From JADGOV01 sp963814355 (GTDB lineage: Bacteria > Actinomycetota > Actinomycetes > JADGOV01), in contig CAWFCZ010000016.1 in the NCBI GenBank assembly GCA_963814355.1, forward strand, positions 62,001 through 126,000: a stretch of DNA of 64,000 nt, in the 5' to 3' direction. Positions 6,250-15,380 of the stretch are shown in pieces; the first letter of the stretch is position 1, and each line of letters starts with the position of its first letter. Made by a program: the position numbers and the translations under genes. A model generated the notes under the pieces. It did no database searches. It was given only the letters and a program-made list of their open reading frames with translations, and was not told where the DNA came from.

Positions 6250-7797
6250 TCAACCCCAGACGGTGAGCAGCGTCGGGTCAGCCAAGATCCGGGCCACATC
6301 GGCGAGGAAGGCGGCGCCCAACTCGCCGTCGATGATCCGGTGATCGAAGGACATCCCGAGCTGAGTGACCTGGCGGACCGCGATCTGCCCCTCGTACACC
6401 CACGGCGTCGGCCGAACGACACCTAGGCAGAGGATCGCCGCCTCGCCGGGGTTGAGGATCGGCGTTCCGGTGTCCATCCCGAAGACCCCGACGTTGGTGA
6501 TCGAGATGGTCCCGCCGGCCAGGTCCGCCGGAGTGGTGCGCCCGGCCCGCGCGGTGTCGGTGAGCTCCTGCAGCGCCCGGGCCAGCTCCGGCAGCCCCAA
6601 CCGGCCGGCATCCTTCACGTTCGGCACGGTCAGGCCCCGCGGTGTAGCCGCCGCGATGCCGAGGTTGACGTAGTCCTTGACCACGATCTCCTGCGCGGCC
6701 TCGTCCCAGGTGCTGTTGACCGGCGGATGGCGCCGGACCCCGATCAGCAACGCCTTCGCCACCAGCAGCAGCGGGGAGACCCGGACGCCGTCGAAGTCGG
6801 GCAGCGCCCGCAGCCGGGTCAGCAGCTCCATGGCCGGTGTCACGTCGGCGGTGGCGAACACGGTGACGTGCGGCGCGGTGAAGGCACTGGTCACCATCGC
6901 CGCGGCCATCATCTTGCGGACGCCCTTGACCGGGATTCTGGATTCCCGCGACGCCGGATCGACCACCGGCGCCGGCGGCGCCGCGGCCGGCTCGGCGGAA
7001 CCGTCGGCTGCCGGCGCCTTGGCCGCGACCGATTGGACCACGGCCGCGACGTCCGACCGAGTGATCGTCCCGTTGGGGCCCGAACCACGGACGGTGCGCA
7101 GGTCGACCCCGTTGTCCCGGGCGAACTTGCGTACCGGCGGCTTGGCCAGGACACCGTTGCCGGCGGCCCCGTCCCCGACGAGCCGGGCGGCACGTTCACC
7201 GACCGCCGCGGCCGACACCCGAGCGGGCGGCGGGGCCGGCGGGGTGGGAGCGGCTGGCGGCGGGGGGGCTGCCGGCAGCTCGGCGCTCGGCGACGCCTCG
7301 CCGGCCGGCCCCGACTTGCGCGCCCGGCGTTTCGCGGTGACCGACTTGGGGCCGTACCCGACCAGGACCGAGGTCCGCCCGCCCGGTGCGGGGCCGCCGA
7401 TCAGCCCCGGCTCGACCGCGGCGTCGTCCGGCGGGTGCGCCACCAGGGCGGCCGGGATACCGGGCACTTCAAGCGGTTCGACCGGGGATTCGCTCCCGCC
7501 CGCTCGCGCCCGCTCGCCCGCGAGCGCCCCATCGCCCGCCGGCGCTCCGGCCCCCGGCTCGGTGTCCACGGTGATGATCGGTACGCCGACGTCGACCAGC
7601 GCACCCTCGGCGTAGTGCAACTCGGCGATCACCCCGGCGTACGGGGAGGGCACCTCCACGGCTGCCTTGGCGGTTTCCACCTCCACGATCGGCTGGTTCA
7701 GCCCGACGGTGTCCCCCGGTTGGACAAGCCACTTCAGGATTTCTCCCTCGGTGAGGCCTTCGCCGAGGTCCGGCAGCTTGAACTGCTTGAGCGCCAC
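6250..7797 (-). CDS. bkdC: Branched-chain 2-oxoacid dehydrogenase E2 (dihydrolipoyl acyltransferase)
   Basis: A 515-residue E2 subunit. The lipoyl domain occupies residues 1-75, with lysine 44 in VEVETAKAAVEV as the lipoylation site. A long Pro/Ala/Gly-rich linker is followed by a peripheral-subunit-binding domain near residues 215-255 (PPVRKFARDNGVDLRTVRGS), a second linker, and the catalytic domain from about 285 to the end with SFDHRIIDGELGAAF carrying the active-site histidine. It transfers the acyl group from E1 to CoA. It is last of the three dehydrogenase genes; E3 is not in the window. The GTG at 7797 is the only sensible start, since the lipoyl domain begins directly there. Confidence 0.92.
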   Translation of the reverse strand: MALKQFKLPDLGEGLTEGEILKWLVQPGDTVGLNQPIVEVETAKAAVEVPSPYAGVIAELHYAEGALVDVGVPIITVDTEPGAGAPAGDGALAGERARAGGSESPVEPLEVPGIPAALVAHPPDDAAVEPGLIGGPAPGGRTSVLVGYGPKSVTAKRRARKSGPAGEASPSAELPAAPPPPAAPTPPAPPPARVSAAAVGERAARLVGDGAAGNGVLAKPPVRKFARDNGVDLRTVRGSGPNGTITRSDVAAVVQSVAAKAPAADGSAEPAAAPPAPVVDPASRESRIPVKGVRKMMAAAMVTSAFTAPHVTVFATADVTPAMELLTRLRALPDFDGVRVSPLLLVAKALLIGVRRHPPVNSTWDEAAQEIVVKDYVNLGIAAATPRGLTVPNVKDAGRLGLPELARALQELTDTARAGRTTPADLAGGTISITNVGVFGMDTGTPILNPGEAAILCLGVVRPTPWVYEGQIAVRQVTQLGMSFDHRIIDGELGAAFLADVARILADPTLLTVWG

Positions 7798-7812
7798 GAC
7801 TACTACCCCGCT

Positions 7813-8787
7813 CTAAAAGGTGAGCGAGCGGTCGACGGCGTCGAGCACCCGGTCGAGGTCGGGGAGGTACTCCTCCTCCAGCCGGGACGGCGGGTACGGC
7901 GTGTCGAACCCGCCGACCCGCAGCACCGGCGCTTCAAGGGAGTAGAACATCCGCTCGGTGACCCGGGCGGCGATCTCGGCCCCCATGCCGAGGAAGATCG
8001 GTGCCTCGTGCACCACGACGAGGTGGCCGGTCTTGGCCACCGAGGTGAAGACCACCGGCCAGTCGACCGGCGACATCGACCGCAGGTCGAGGACCTCTAG
8101 GCTCCGGCCCTCCGGCTCCGCGGCGGTGGCCGCCTCCAACGCGGTCTTGACCATCGGGCCGTACGCGACGACGGTCACGTCGCTGCCGTCGCGGACCACC
8201 CGGGCGGCATGCAGCGGCTCCGGGGTCAGCGTCTCGTCGAGGTCGGCCTTCTCCCAGTACCGCCGTTTGGGCTCGAAGAAGATGATCGGGTCGTCGGAGG
8301 CGATGGCCTGCTGGATCATGAAGTGGGCGTCGATCGGGTTGGACGGGCTGACCACCTTGAGCCCGGCGGTATGGGCGAAGTACGCCTCCGGTGACTCGCT
8401 GTGATGCTCGACGGCGCCGATGCCGCCGCCGTAGGGGATCCGGATGGTCACCGGCATCGGACACGAGCCAGCGCTGCGGTAGTGCAGCTTGGCGAGCTGG
8501 CTGACGATCTGGTCGTAGGCGGGATACACGAAACCGTCGAATTGGATCTCGCACACCGGCCGGTAGCCGCGCAGCGCCATCCCGATGGCGGTGCCCACGA
8601 TGCCGGACTCGGCCAGCGGCGTGTCGATCACCCGGCCCTCGCCGAAGTCCTTCTGGAGCCCGTCGGTGACCCGGAACACCCCGCCGAGCTTGCCGACGTC
8701 CTCTCCCATGATCAGTACCTTGGGGTCCGCCTCCATCGCCCTGCGCAGACCTGTGTTGATCGCCTTGGCGAGCGTCGTCTGGGCCAT
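7813..8787 (-). CDS. bkdB: 2-oxoacid dehydrogenase E1 component, beta subunit
   Basis: A 324-residue transketolase-like subunit with GEDVGKLGGVFRVTDGLQKD near the N-terminus, DTPLAESGIVGTAIGMALRG, the HHSESPEAYF loop, and a C-terminal domain ending TPYPPSRLEEEYLPD. It forms the alpha2-beta2 E1 with the upstream subunit and decarboxylates branched-chain (or pyruvate-like) 2-oxoacids with thiamine diphosphate. ATG 8787 overlaps the alpha-subunit TGA (ATGA), with AGGGGAGCTCCTG just upstream. The two-subunit E1 and the linker-rich E2 fit the Bkd class better than single-chain actinobacterial pyruvate dehydrogenase AceE; substrate is inferred. Confidence 0.92.
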   Translation of the reverse strand: MAQTTLAKAINTGLRRAMEADPKVLIMGEDVGKLGGVFRVTDGLQKDFGEGRVIDTPLAESGIVGTAIGMALRGYRPVCEIQFDGFVYPAYDQIVSQLAKLHYRSAGSCPMPVTIRIPYGGGIGAVEHHSESPEAYFAHTAGLKVVSPSNPIDAHFMIQQAIASDDPIIFFEPKRRYWEKADLDETLTPEPLHAARVVRDGSDVTVVAYGPMVKTALEAATAAEPEGRSLEVLDLRSMSPVDWPVVFTSVAKTGHLVVVHEAPIFLGMGAEIAARVTERMFYSLEAPVLRVGGFDTPYPPSRLEEEYLPDLDRVLDAVDRSLTF

Positions 8788-9947
8788 CAGGAGCTCCCCT
8801 CGAAGGTCTCCAGGTAGGCCTCGAACTGGGCGCGTTCCTCCTCCAGCAGCGGGCTGCCGCCGGCGTACACCGCGTCGAACAGGGACCGGGTCGGCGGGTC
8901 GGGCATGTCCAGGCAGCCCTGCCGGACCTGGGCGGCCAACGCGTCGGCGGCGGCTTCCAGCTCGGCCATGAAGGCGGCATCGGCCAGCTGCCGCTTGTAC
9001 AGGAAGGCCTTCATCCGCTCCAGCGGATCCTTGAGCTTCCACGCCTCCAGTTCACTCGCCAACCGGTACCTCGTCGGGTCATCGGAGGTGGTGTGGGCGC
9101 CCATCCGGTAGGTGAACGCCTCGATCAGCGTCGGGCCGGACCCCTCCCTGGCGCGCTGCAGCGCGTGCCGGGTGACCGCCAGCACGGCGAGCACGTCGTT
9201 GCCGTCGACCCGGACGCCGGGGAAGCCGAAGCCGCTGGCCCGCAGGTACAGCGGCACCCTGGTCTGGCGTTCCAGCGGCTCGGAGATCGCCCACTGGTTG
9301 TTCTGGCAGAAGAAGACCACCGGCGCGTTGAACACGCTGGCCCAGATGAACGCCTCGTTGACGTCGCCCTGGCTGGACGCGCCGTCCCCGAAGTAGGCTA
9401 CCACCGCGTCGTCGGTGCCGTCGCGCTGGATGCCCATGGCGTACCCGGTGGCGTGCAGCGTCTGGCTGCCGATGACGATCGTGTACAGGCCGAAGTTGAA
9501 CGCCCGGGGGTCCCAGCCGCCGTTGCTCACCCCGCGGAACAGACCCAGGAGCTTCAGCGGGTCGACCCCGCGACACCAGGCCACCCCGTGTTCGCGGTAG
9601 GTGGGGAAGGCGAAATCCCCCGGCGCGAGCGCCCGACCTGAACCGACCTGCGCGGCCTCCTGGCCCAGCAGGCTGGCCCAGATGCCGAGCTCGCCCTGCC
9701 GCTGCAGCGCGGTGGCCTCGGTGTCGATCCGCCGGACCAGGACGAGGTCCCGGTACAGGTCGCGGTACTCCTCGTCGGTCAGTTCGACGTCGAAGTCGGG
9801 GTGGGCGACCCGCTCCCCCTCCGGGGTCAGCAGCTGGACGAGTTCCGGCCCGGCGGCGGAAACCGAGGTGTGCTGCGCGGCGGCCCGGTCCTTCCTCGGT
9901 TCGGTCGCCGGCGACGGCCTCGGTCGGGTGGTCGGCTCGGTCGGCAT
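8787..9947 (-). CDS. bkdA: 2-oxoacid dehydrogenase E1 component, alpha subunit
   Basis: A 386-residue thiamine-diphosphate-binding subunit. The ThDP motif is GDGASSQGDVNEAF through NNQWAIS (GDG-x-NN signature). The phosphorylation-loop region appears as TYRMGAHTTSDDPTRYR. The N-terminal 45 residues are a Pro/Thr-rich extension. I chose ATG 9947 (MPTEPTTRPRPSP); the ribosome site is weak, and longer GTG or ATG starts up to 10136 exist but would overlap the divergent gene region and look non-coding. First gene of the dehydrogenase operon, divergent from the LLM oxidoreductase. Confidence 0.9.
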   Translation of the reverse strand: MPTEPTTRPRPSPATEPRKDRAAAQHTSVSAAGPELVQLLTPEGERVAHPDFDVELTDEEYRDLYRDLVLVRRIDTEATALQRQGELGIWASLLGQEAAQVGSGRALAPGDFAFPTYREHGVAWCRGVDPLKLLGLFRGVSNGGWDPRAFNFGLYTIVIGSQTLHATGYAMGIQRDGTDDAVVAYFGDGASSQGDVNEAFIWASVFNAPVVFFCQNNQWAISEPLERQTRVPLYLRASGFGFPGVRVDGNDVLAVLAVTRHALQRAREGSGPTLIEAFTYRMGAHTTSDDPTRYRLASELEAWKLKDPLERMKAFLYKRQLADAAFMAELEAAADALAAQVRQGCLDMPDPPTRSLFDAVYAGGSPLLEEERAQFEAYLETFEGSS

Positions 9948-10137
9948 TGCGGCGGTTCTGCCCTCGGGCACTCGAGCACCTGTCCTCGTCGGGGGCGCTC
10001 CGGGGTCTCCGGTACGGCCCAGCTTTCGCGGACCCGGGCCAGCTGGGTACAGCCGCGGCCCGCGGGTTGGTTCCATGGTGGCAGAGAAGTCCCCGCCGGG
10101 CCATGGACCGGCCCAGCTCGGTACCGGCCGACCCACC

Positions 10138-10143
10138 TACCCT
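10138..10143 (+). promoter_or_regulatory. -10 element for leaderless LLM oxidoreductase mRNA
   Basis: TACCCT (TAnnnT) is followed by seven bases and then the GTG start at 10151. No Shine-Dalgarno sequence precedes the start, so transcription probably begins at or next to the start codon. Confidence 0.5.
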
Positions 10144-10150
10144 GGCCAGC

Positions 10151-11053
10151 GTGACCTTCGACGCGCCCCCGCTCGGCCGGGTGGGAATCTGGACCGGACA
10201 GCTGGACTACCAACCGGCGCGGCAGGTCCGGGCGGCCGCCGAAGAGGTGGCGGAACTGGGCTACCGGACGCTGTGGACCGGGGAGGCGGTCGGCCGGGAG
10301 GTGCTCAGCGCGGCCGGACTGCTGTTGGCCGCCACCGAGGAGCTGGTGGTGGCCACCGGGATCGCGAACATCTGGGCCCGGGACGCGCTGGCCATGGCGG
10401 CCGGGCAGCGCACGCTGGCCGAGGCATACCCGGACCGCTTCGTACTCGGCATCGGGGTCAGCCACGCGCCGCTGCTGGCCGTGCGGGGGCAGGGGTATGA
10501 CAAACCGTGGTCGTTCATGCGGGACTACCTGGCGGCCATGGAGCGGGGCCGGGCGGCGAACCGGGCGGTACCACCGAGCGGGGCGGCGCCGACCGTGCTG
10601 GCCGCGCTGGGCCCCCGGATGCTCGAGCTGGCTCGGGACGCCGCGGACGGCGCGCACACCTACTTCGTACCGCCAGAGCACACCGCAGCCGCCCGGGAGC
10701 GGCTCGGCCCCGGGAAGCTGCTCGCACCGGAGCAGGTCGCGGTGTTGGAAACCGACCCGTCGAGGGCCCGGGAGATCGCCCGCCGGCACACCGCGTCCTA
10801 CCTGCGGCTGCCCAACTACACCAACAACCTGCGCCGGCTCGGGTTCACCGACGCCGACTTCGCCGACGGCGGCAGCGACCGGCTGGTGGACACCATCGCG
10901 GTCTGGGGGGACGAAGCCACGGTCGCCGCCCGAGTACGGGCGCATCTCGACGCCGGCGCCGACCACGTCGCGGTCCAGGTGATGGACCCCGAGCCGCAGG
11001 GGCTGCCCCGGGCCGGCTGGCGGCGGCTGGCCCCGGCGCTGCTCGCCCTGTAG
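10151..11053 (+). CDS. LLM class F420-dependent oxidoreductase (TIGR03620-like)
   Basis: A 300-residue luciferase-like TIM-barrel protein: RVGIWTGQLDYQPARQVRAA and YRTLWTGEAVGREVLSAAG at the N-terminus, LVVATGIANIWARDALAMAA, then DRFVLGIGVSHAPL. This fits the actinobacterial TIGR03620 group of predicted F420-dependent oxidoreductases; the true substrate is unknown. Start GTG 10151 fits the beginning of the first beta strand and the leaderless promoter. Longer readings back to 9947 lie antisense to the E1 alpha start and look like shadow. It stands alone between divergent bkd and the small 11205 gene. Confidence 0.85.
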   Translation: MTFDAPPLGRVGIWTGQLDYQPARQVRAAAEEVAELGYRTLWTGEAVGREVLSAAGLLLAATEELVVATGIANIWARDALAMAAGQRTLAEAYPDRFVLGIGVSHAPLLAVRGQGYDKPWSFMRDYLAAMERGRAANRAVPPSGAAPTVLAALGPRMLELARDAADGAHTYFVPPEHTAAARERLGPGKLLAPEQVAVLETDPSRAREIARRHTASYLRLPNYTNNLRRLGFTDADFADGGSDRLVDTIAVWGDEATVAARVRAHLDAGADHVAVQVMDPEPQGLPRAGWRRLAPALLAL

Positions 11054-11204
11054 CCGCCGGCGGTACGTCGCCGGCGGCCTCGATCCGGGGTAGCTTGCCA
11101 CCCTTTGACCCCCGATAGTGGGCCATGGGTCCGGCCATCAGGTACTTAGCGCCTATCCTGAGGTGCGTCGCGTAGGCGGCGCCCTGGAGCGAGACGAGGT
11201 TTCC

Positions 11205-11558
11205 ATGGCGGTCGCAATGGACGAGACGCTGGTCGATCACGCGATGGCCGTCCTGGAGGACGCCGCCCGGCGACGCAAGCCGCTCACCTACACCGCCTTC
11301 GCGACCGCCGTCCGCGACTCGGGCTCCAGGGGCGCCCGGATCAGTGCGCTGCTCACCGAGTTGGGTGAGCGCAGCTTCAACACCCACAACGCGCTGATCT
11401 CCTCCCTCGTCGTCGGGGCCAGCAACGGCCTGCCGAACGAGGGGTTCTACCAGGTCGTCGCCCGGCTCCGACCCGACGAGTGCGCCACCGACCGGGCGAC
11501 CCTGGCCCGCCGGGAGCAGGAGCGGGTGTACCGGGCCTACCCGCTCAACGGGTCCTAA
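11205..11558 (+). CDS. Conserved hypothetical protein, 117 aa
   Basis: A soluble, mostly helical protein: MAVAMDETLVDHAMAVLEDA, RRRKPLTYTAFATAVRDS, ISALLTELGERSFNTHNALI, SSLVVGASNGLPNEGFYQVV, ending in a charged RREQERVYRAYPL tail. The central GLPNEGFY turn is striking. I do not recognise a named family. The ATG at 11205 follows GAGACGAGGT, a moderate ribosome site. A TATCCT at 11154-11159 could be its -10 element, leaving a leader of about 40 bases, so unlike its neighbours it would not be leaderless. It lies between the LLM oxidoreductase and tldD on the same strand. Confidence 0.75.
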   Translation: MAVAMDETLVDHAMAVLEDAARRRKPLTYTAFATAVRDSGSRGARISALLTELGERSFNTHNALISSLVVGASNGLPNEGFYQVVARLRPDECATDRATLARREQERVYRAYPLNGS

Positions 11559-11585
11559 CTCCGCCGACCGCCGGCCGCCACTGGG

Positions 11586-11591
11586 TAGCGT
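11586..11591 (+). promoter_or_regulatory. -10 element for leaderless tldD mRNA
   Basis: TAGCGT is followed by GGGTGGC (seven bases) and the GTG start at 11599, with no other ribosome site. Confidence 0.5.
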
Positions 11592-11598
11592 GGGTGGC

Positions 11599-13035
11599 GT
11601 GTTCGATGTTGCGGAGACCGCCGTGGAGGCCGCGCTCGCCGCGGGTGCGCGCTACGCGGACGCCCGGGTGATGCTCCGCCGGTCGGAGATGATGTCCGCG
11701 CAGAACGGTGATGTCGAGAGCCTGCGCCAGACCGAGGGCAGCGGGGTGGGCGTGCGGGCCCTGATCGGCTCGTCCTGGGGATTCTGGGCCACCACGAATC
11801 TCACCGCGGCTGCCGCCCGCCGAACCGGTGAGCGAGCCGCCGAGACCGCCCGCGCCTCGACCGCCGTACCGGGACGGCACCTGGACCTGGCACCGGTAGC
11901 GGTCGTGGAGGACTCCTGGCGCAGCGACTGCGAGGAAGACCCGCTCGCCGTCTCGCTCGCCGAGAAGGGCGACCTGCTGGTCGGGGTGACCGCCGGCATG
12001 CACGGCGCGGGCGTACCGGTCGCCCAGGCGTCGTACCAGGTTTGGGATACCGAGAAGTGGCTGGTGACCAGCGAAGGGTCCCGGATCTCACAGCGCATCC
12101 GGGAGTGCGGGGCGGAGATGAGCGCCACCGCCGTGGGGGAGCGGGAGACCCAGCGCCGGTCCTATCCCGGCATCGGGGGACAGTACGGCACCGAGGGGTG
12201 GGAGTTGGTACGCCGCCTGGATCTTCCGGGCAACGTCGAGCGGGTCGCGGCGGAGGCTCAGGAGTTGCTCACCGCGCCGGCCTGTCCGGCCGGGGTTACC
12301 GATGTCATCCTGGGCGGGGACCAGATGGCGCTGCAGATCCACGAGTCGATCGGTCACGCCATCGAGTTGGACCGGATCCTCGGTTGGGAGGCCGCGTTCG
12401 CCGGCTCGTCATGGCTTGACCTCGACCGGCTCGGTAGCCTGCGCTACGGCTCGGAGTTGATGAACGTGACCGCCGACGCCACGCTGCCCGGGGCGCTGGG
12501 CTCCTTCGGCTACGACGACGAGGGGACCCCGGCCCAGGCGGTGCCGATCGTGGTCGACGGGGTCTGGGTCGGGGTGCTCTCCGGCCGGGACACCGCGGCG
12601 ATCGCCGGCGTACCGGCTGGTGGCATGGTGCGCGGCGACGGCTTCAACCGGCTGCCGATGGTCCGAATGACCAACGTCGGGCTGCTGCCCGGCGATTCCT
12701 CGCTGGCCGAGATGATCGCAGCCACCGACGACGGCATCCTCATGGACACCAACCGCTCCTGGTCCATCGACGACAAGCGGCTCAACTTCCAGTTCGGTTG
12801 CGAGATCGGCTGGGAGATCCGCGGCGGCCGGCGCGGGCGGATGCTGCGTAACCCGACCTACACCGGCGTCGGCCCCACCTTCTGGGCGTCGATGGACATG
12901 GTCGGCGGCCCGCAGGAGTGGACGTTCTACGGCACGGCGAACTGCGGCAAGGGCCAGCCGATGCAAATCGGCCACACCGGGCACCCGGCCGTGCCGGCGC
13001 GGTTCCGCGGCGTGCGGGTCGGGGTCCGCGGATGA
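11599..13035 (+). CDS. tldD: TldD metalloprotease subunit
   Basis: A 478-residue TldD/PmbA-family protein. The zinc-binding HExxxH sequence is HESIGHAIELDR near residue 250, the catalytic-subunit hallmark. Other family regions are TEGSGVGVRALIGSSWGFWA near the N-terminus and IPAGGMVRGDGF-like GMVRGDGFNRLPMVRMTNVG. TldD and TldE together form a processive protease that trims unfolded or modified peptides, for example microcin and lasso or RiPP precursors. GTG 11599 is preferred over GTG 11590 because it fits the leaderless promoter and the normal N-terminus. Its TGA overlaps the tldE ATG, so the pair is translationally coupled. Confidence 0.93.
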   Translation: MFDVAETAVEAALAAGARYADARVMLRRSEMMSAQNGDVESLRQTEGSGVGVRALIGSSWGFWATTNLTAAAARRTGERAAETARASTAVPGRHLDLAPVAVVEDSWRSDCEEDPLAVSLAEKGDLLVGVTAGMHGAGVPVAQASYQVWDTEKWLVTSEGSRISQRIRECGAEMSATAVGERETQRRSYPGIGGQYGTEGWELVRRLDLPGNVERVAAEAQELLTAPACPAGVTDVILGGDQMALQIHESIGHAIELDRILGWEAAFAGSSWLDLDRLGSLRYGSELMNVTADATLPGALGSFGYDDEGTPAQAVPIVVDGVWVGVLSGRDTAAIAGVPAGGMVRGDGFNRLPMVRMTNVGLLPGDSSLAEMIAATDDGILMDTNRSWSIDDKRLNFQFGCEIGWEIRGGRRGRMLRNPTYTGVGPTFWASMDMVGGPQEWTFYGTANCGKGQPMQIGHTGHPAVPARFRGVRVGVRG

Positions 13036-14369
13036 CCGCCGGACTCGAGGTCTGCGACCGGGTGCTGACCCTGGTCCGGGCGGCCGCCGGGAACGACGCC
13101 GAAGCCCAGGTGACGGTGCGCAGCGGGACAGCCGGGCTGACTCGGTTCGCCAACTCGTTCATCCACCAGAACGTCGGGGAAGACGCCGTCGGGGTCAGCG
13201 TCAAGGTCACCCTCGACGGCCAGTCGGCCGTCGCGACGGCCACCGGGGTCGATGAGGAGGCGCTGGCCCGGGCGGTACGGGCCGCGGTGGACGCCGCCCG
13301 GGTCCAGCCGGCGGATCCGTCCTGGCCGGGACTCGCGCCGCCGTCGGGCCCGGCGCCGGAGGGGTCCTGGGATCAGGCCACCGCCGACGCCGGGCCGGGA
13401 GTCCGGGCCGGCCTGGTCGCGGAGTTCGTCGATGCAGTAGCCGACCTCGACGCGGCCGGCTTCTGCGAGACCACATCGGAACACGCGGCCTACGCCAACA
13501 GCGCGGGGCAGCGGTTGTCTGGCCGGTCCACCACGGCCACCCTGGACGGCATCGCCAGAGCGACCGGGTCGGACGGCAGTGCGCGGCAGATGTCCGTCGC
13601 GGTCGGTGACCTGGCCGGGGCGGCGGCCGGTCAGACGGCCGCCCACCTCGCGGCCGCCGGTGCCGGCGCCGTCGACATCGAGCCCGGGGAGTACGAGGTG
13701 GTCCTCGGCCCGGGCTGCGTCGGAGACCTGTTGCTGTTCCTGAGCCTGTACGGGTTCAACGGCCGGGCCGTCGCCGAGGGTCGGTCTTTCGCCCGGGTCG
13801 GGGAGGCGCAGTTCGACGCCGCGGTTTCCATCTGGGACGACGTCACCGACCCCGGCGCGGTCGGCCTGCCCTTCGACGCCGAGGGCACCCCCAAGCGGCG
13901 GGTCGACTTCGTCACCGCGGGGGTCACGACCGGGCTGGCGCACGACCGGCGGACCGCGGCCGCCGCCGGAGCCCAGAGCACGGGCCACGCCATCGAGGGT
14001 GGGGAGTGTTTCGGACCGGTACCCAGCAGCCTGTTCCTCGGGGCCGGCACACCCGACCCGGCGGAGTTGGTGAGCCGGGTCGGTCGCGGCCTGCTGGTGA
14101 CCGACTCCTGGTACACCCGGGTGCTGGACCCCCGGACACTGGTGACCACCGGCCTGACTCGCAATGGGGTGTTCCTGGTGGAGGACGGCCAGGTGGTGCG
14201 CCCGGTCAGCAACCTGCGCTTCACCCAGTCCTACGTCGAGGCGTTCGCGCCGGGCAACGTGCTCGGCATCGGCCGGGACGCGCAGCTGACCCCGATGTCC
14301 TTCGGCAGCTGCATAGCACCGAGCGTTCACTTGGCGTCCTGGCGCTTCACCGGTGGCGCGAGCGGCTGA
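13032..14369 (+). CDS. tldE: TldE/PmbA protease subunit
   Basis: A 445-residue partner of TldD; it has the TldD/PmbA fold but lacks the HExxxH zinc site, as normal for TldE. Recognisable parts are ARFA-like TRFANSFIHQNVGEDAVGVS near the N-terminus, YEVVLGPGCVGDLLLFLSLY mid-protein, and SLFLGAGTPDPAELVSRVGRG near residue 340. ATG 13032 overlaps the TldD stop (ATGA). No RiPP precursor or other modification gene is adjacent, so it is probably the housekeeping pair. Confidence 0.93.
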   Translation: MTAGLEVCDRVLTLVRAAAGNDAEAQVTVRSGTAGLTRFANSFIHQNVGEDAVGVSVKVTLDGQSAVATATGVDEEALARAVRAAVDAARVQPADPSWPGLAPPSGPAPEGSWDQATADAGPGVRAGLVAEFVDAVADLDAAGFCETTSEHAAYANSAGQRLSGRSTTATLDGIARATGSDGSARQMSVAVGDLAGAAAGQTAAHLAAAGAGAVDIEPGEYEVVLGPGCVGDLLLFLSLYGFNGRAVAEGRSFARVGEAQFDAAVSIWDDVTDPGAVGLPFDAEGTPKRRVDFVTAGVTTGLAHDRRTAAAAGAQSTGHAIEGGECFGPVPSSLFLGAGTPDPAELVSRVGRGLLVTDSWYTRVLDPRTLVTTGLTRNGVFLVEDGQVVRPVSNLRFTQSYVEAFAPGNVLGIGRDAQLTPMSFGSCIAPSVHLASWRFTGGASG

Positions 14370-14647
14370 CGTGGTACGCCCGCTGGGTGTGACGCCGGGC
14401 CACGTACGCGCGCGGCTCCTCACGGGGGAAGTGCCGCAGTGCTCGAGGATCGAGATGTCGTCGTAGTTCCGTTGCGTCGTGGAGTGCGGCTCTGCGCCAG
14501 ATGCCAGGAGAACACAGCGTCACCCAGCTCGGGGCGGACCGTCCGCCCAACCTCGTCGCTGCGTGTGGCCGCGTCCCGCAGGGCTGTGGTGATCAGTGCC
14601 TCTTAGCTTAGACTGAGGACGGGTTGTAAATTCGGACGACGCTCAGC
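14370..14647. other. Non-coding or decayed stretch after tldE
   Basis: About 280 bases without a supported gene. The longest frame (minus strand, 14347-14550) has no ribosome site, overlaps the end of tldE and looks like chance. It opens the decayed region that continues to about 17.4 kb. Confidence 0.5.
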
Positions 14648-14903
14648 ATGAGCGGTCCGCTCGCCTTCGTGTGGTCCGGACTCGACACCATCACGCTCTC
14701 GAAGGCGGTACGCAGGCTCGAGGCCGCCGGGCTGGTATCGCGCCGGTCCGCGCCGCACGACTCCCGGGCCACGCAGGTCCGATTCACCGAGGATGGCCGA
14801 GATGTCGTTGGCGAGCGGTCAGGGCCGTCGAGGATACCGACGGCGCGTTCTTCGCGGGCCTCGACGGCCGCGACCTCAGACGATGGCGCGGCGACCTCGG
14901 AGT
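14648..14903 (+). pseudogene. MarR-family regulator remnant, truncated and frameshifted
   Basis: The frame from 14648 gives SKAVRRLEAAGLVSRRSAPH and DSRATQVRFTEDGRDVV, the recognition helix and wing of a MarR winged-helix domain. Near 14808-14820 the match moves to another frame, which continues RAVRAVEDTDGAFFAGLDGR and DLRRWRGDL, the expected C-terminal dimerisation helix. The N-terminal helices of a MarR protein (about 50 residues) are absent. At least one indel and an N-terminal loss make it non-functional. It opens a cluster of decayed genes. Confidence 0.7.
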
Positions 14904-15086
14904 GACGCCTGAGACCAAGCGGAGACGGTCAGCCGCGCCGTGCCTGCGGCAGCCGCGTCTCCGTTGCACAATCGGTCCCGTTTGGGATCCGCTTGCCGGT
15001 GCTGTGCGAGCACTGGCCCTGCTGCATGACGTGAAAGACGCGCCCGCTGGCTAACGAACGTGCTACGAAAACGCGACACTGTCGCT

Positions 15087-15380
15087 ATGAGCGTGATGAT
15101 ACGGCAGTCTGACCTGCGTAATGACAACGCGGCCGTGATGCGTCGGGTGGCTGCGGGCGAATCCTTCGTGGTGACCGTCAACGGTCGCCCCGTGGCTGAC
15201 GTGGTGCCTCATCGCCAAGATTCGGCCAGGCGCCGGTTCGTGCCGGTCGCCGAGTTGGCTGAGGTGTTCGCCGAAGAGCCGGTGCACGACCCGACGGCAT
15301 GGCGGAACGATCTGGCTGCCGCCGATGAGATCTTCGGTCCCGATGAGCCCTCCGACCCCTTCAACCGGGAGCGGCGTTGA
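15087..15380 (+). CDS. Type II antitoxin, Phd/YefM family
   Basis: A 97-residue antitoxin. The N-terminal DNA-binding domain (IRQSDLRNDNAAVMRRVAAG, ESFVVTVNGRPVADVVP) is typical of Phd/YefM. The C-terminal half, rich in acidic residues and Trp/Pro, would wrap the toxin. ATG 15087 follows GACACT-GTCGCT, consistent with a leaderless start. It overlaps the toxin start by four bases. Because the toxin is frameshifted the antitoxin may now be an orphan, possibly acting on related toxins. Confidence 0.85.
   Translation: MSVMIRQSDLRNDNAAVMRRVAAGESFVVTVNGRPVADVVPHRQDSARRRFVPVAELAEVFAEEPVHDPTAWRNDLAAADEIFGPDEPSDPFNRERR

Noticed and set aside
6727..8100. 457-residue plus-strand ORF
   Set aside because: It lies antisense to the E2 and E1 beta genes, is Arg/Gly/Asp-rich without domains, and is a mirror effect of high-GC coding sequence.
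12927..14423. 498-residue minus-strand ORF
   Set aside because: Entirely antisense to tldE; composition typical of shadow frames.
14347..14550. 67-residue minus-strand ORF after tldE
   Set aside because: No ribosome site or family resemblance, and it overlaps the tldE end; more likely chance.
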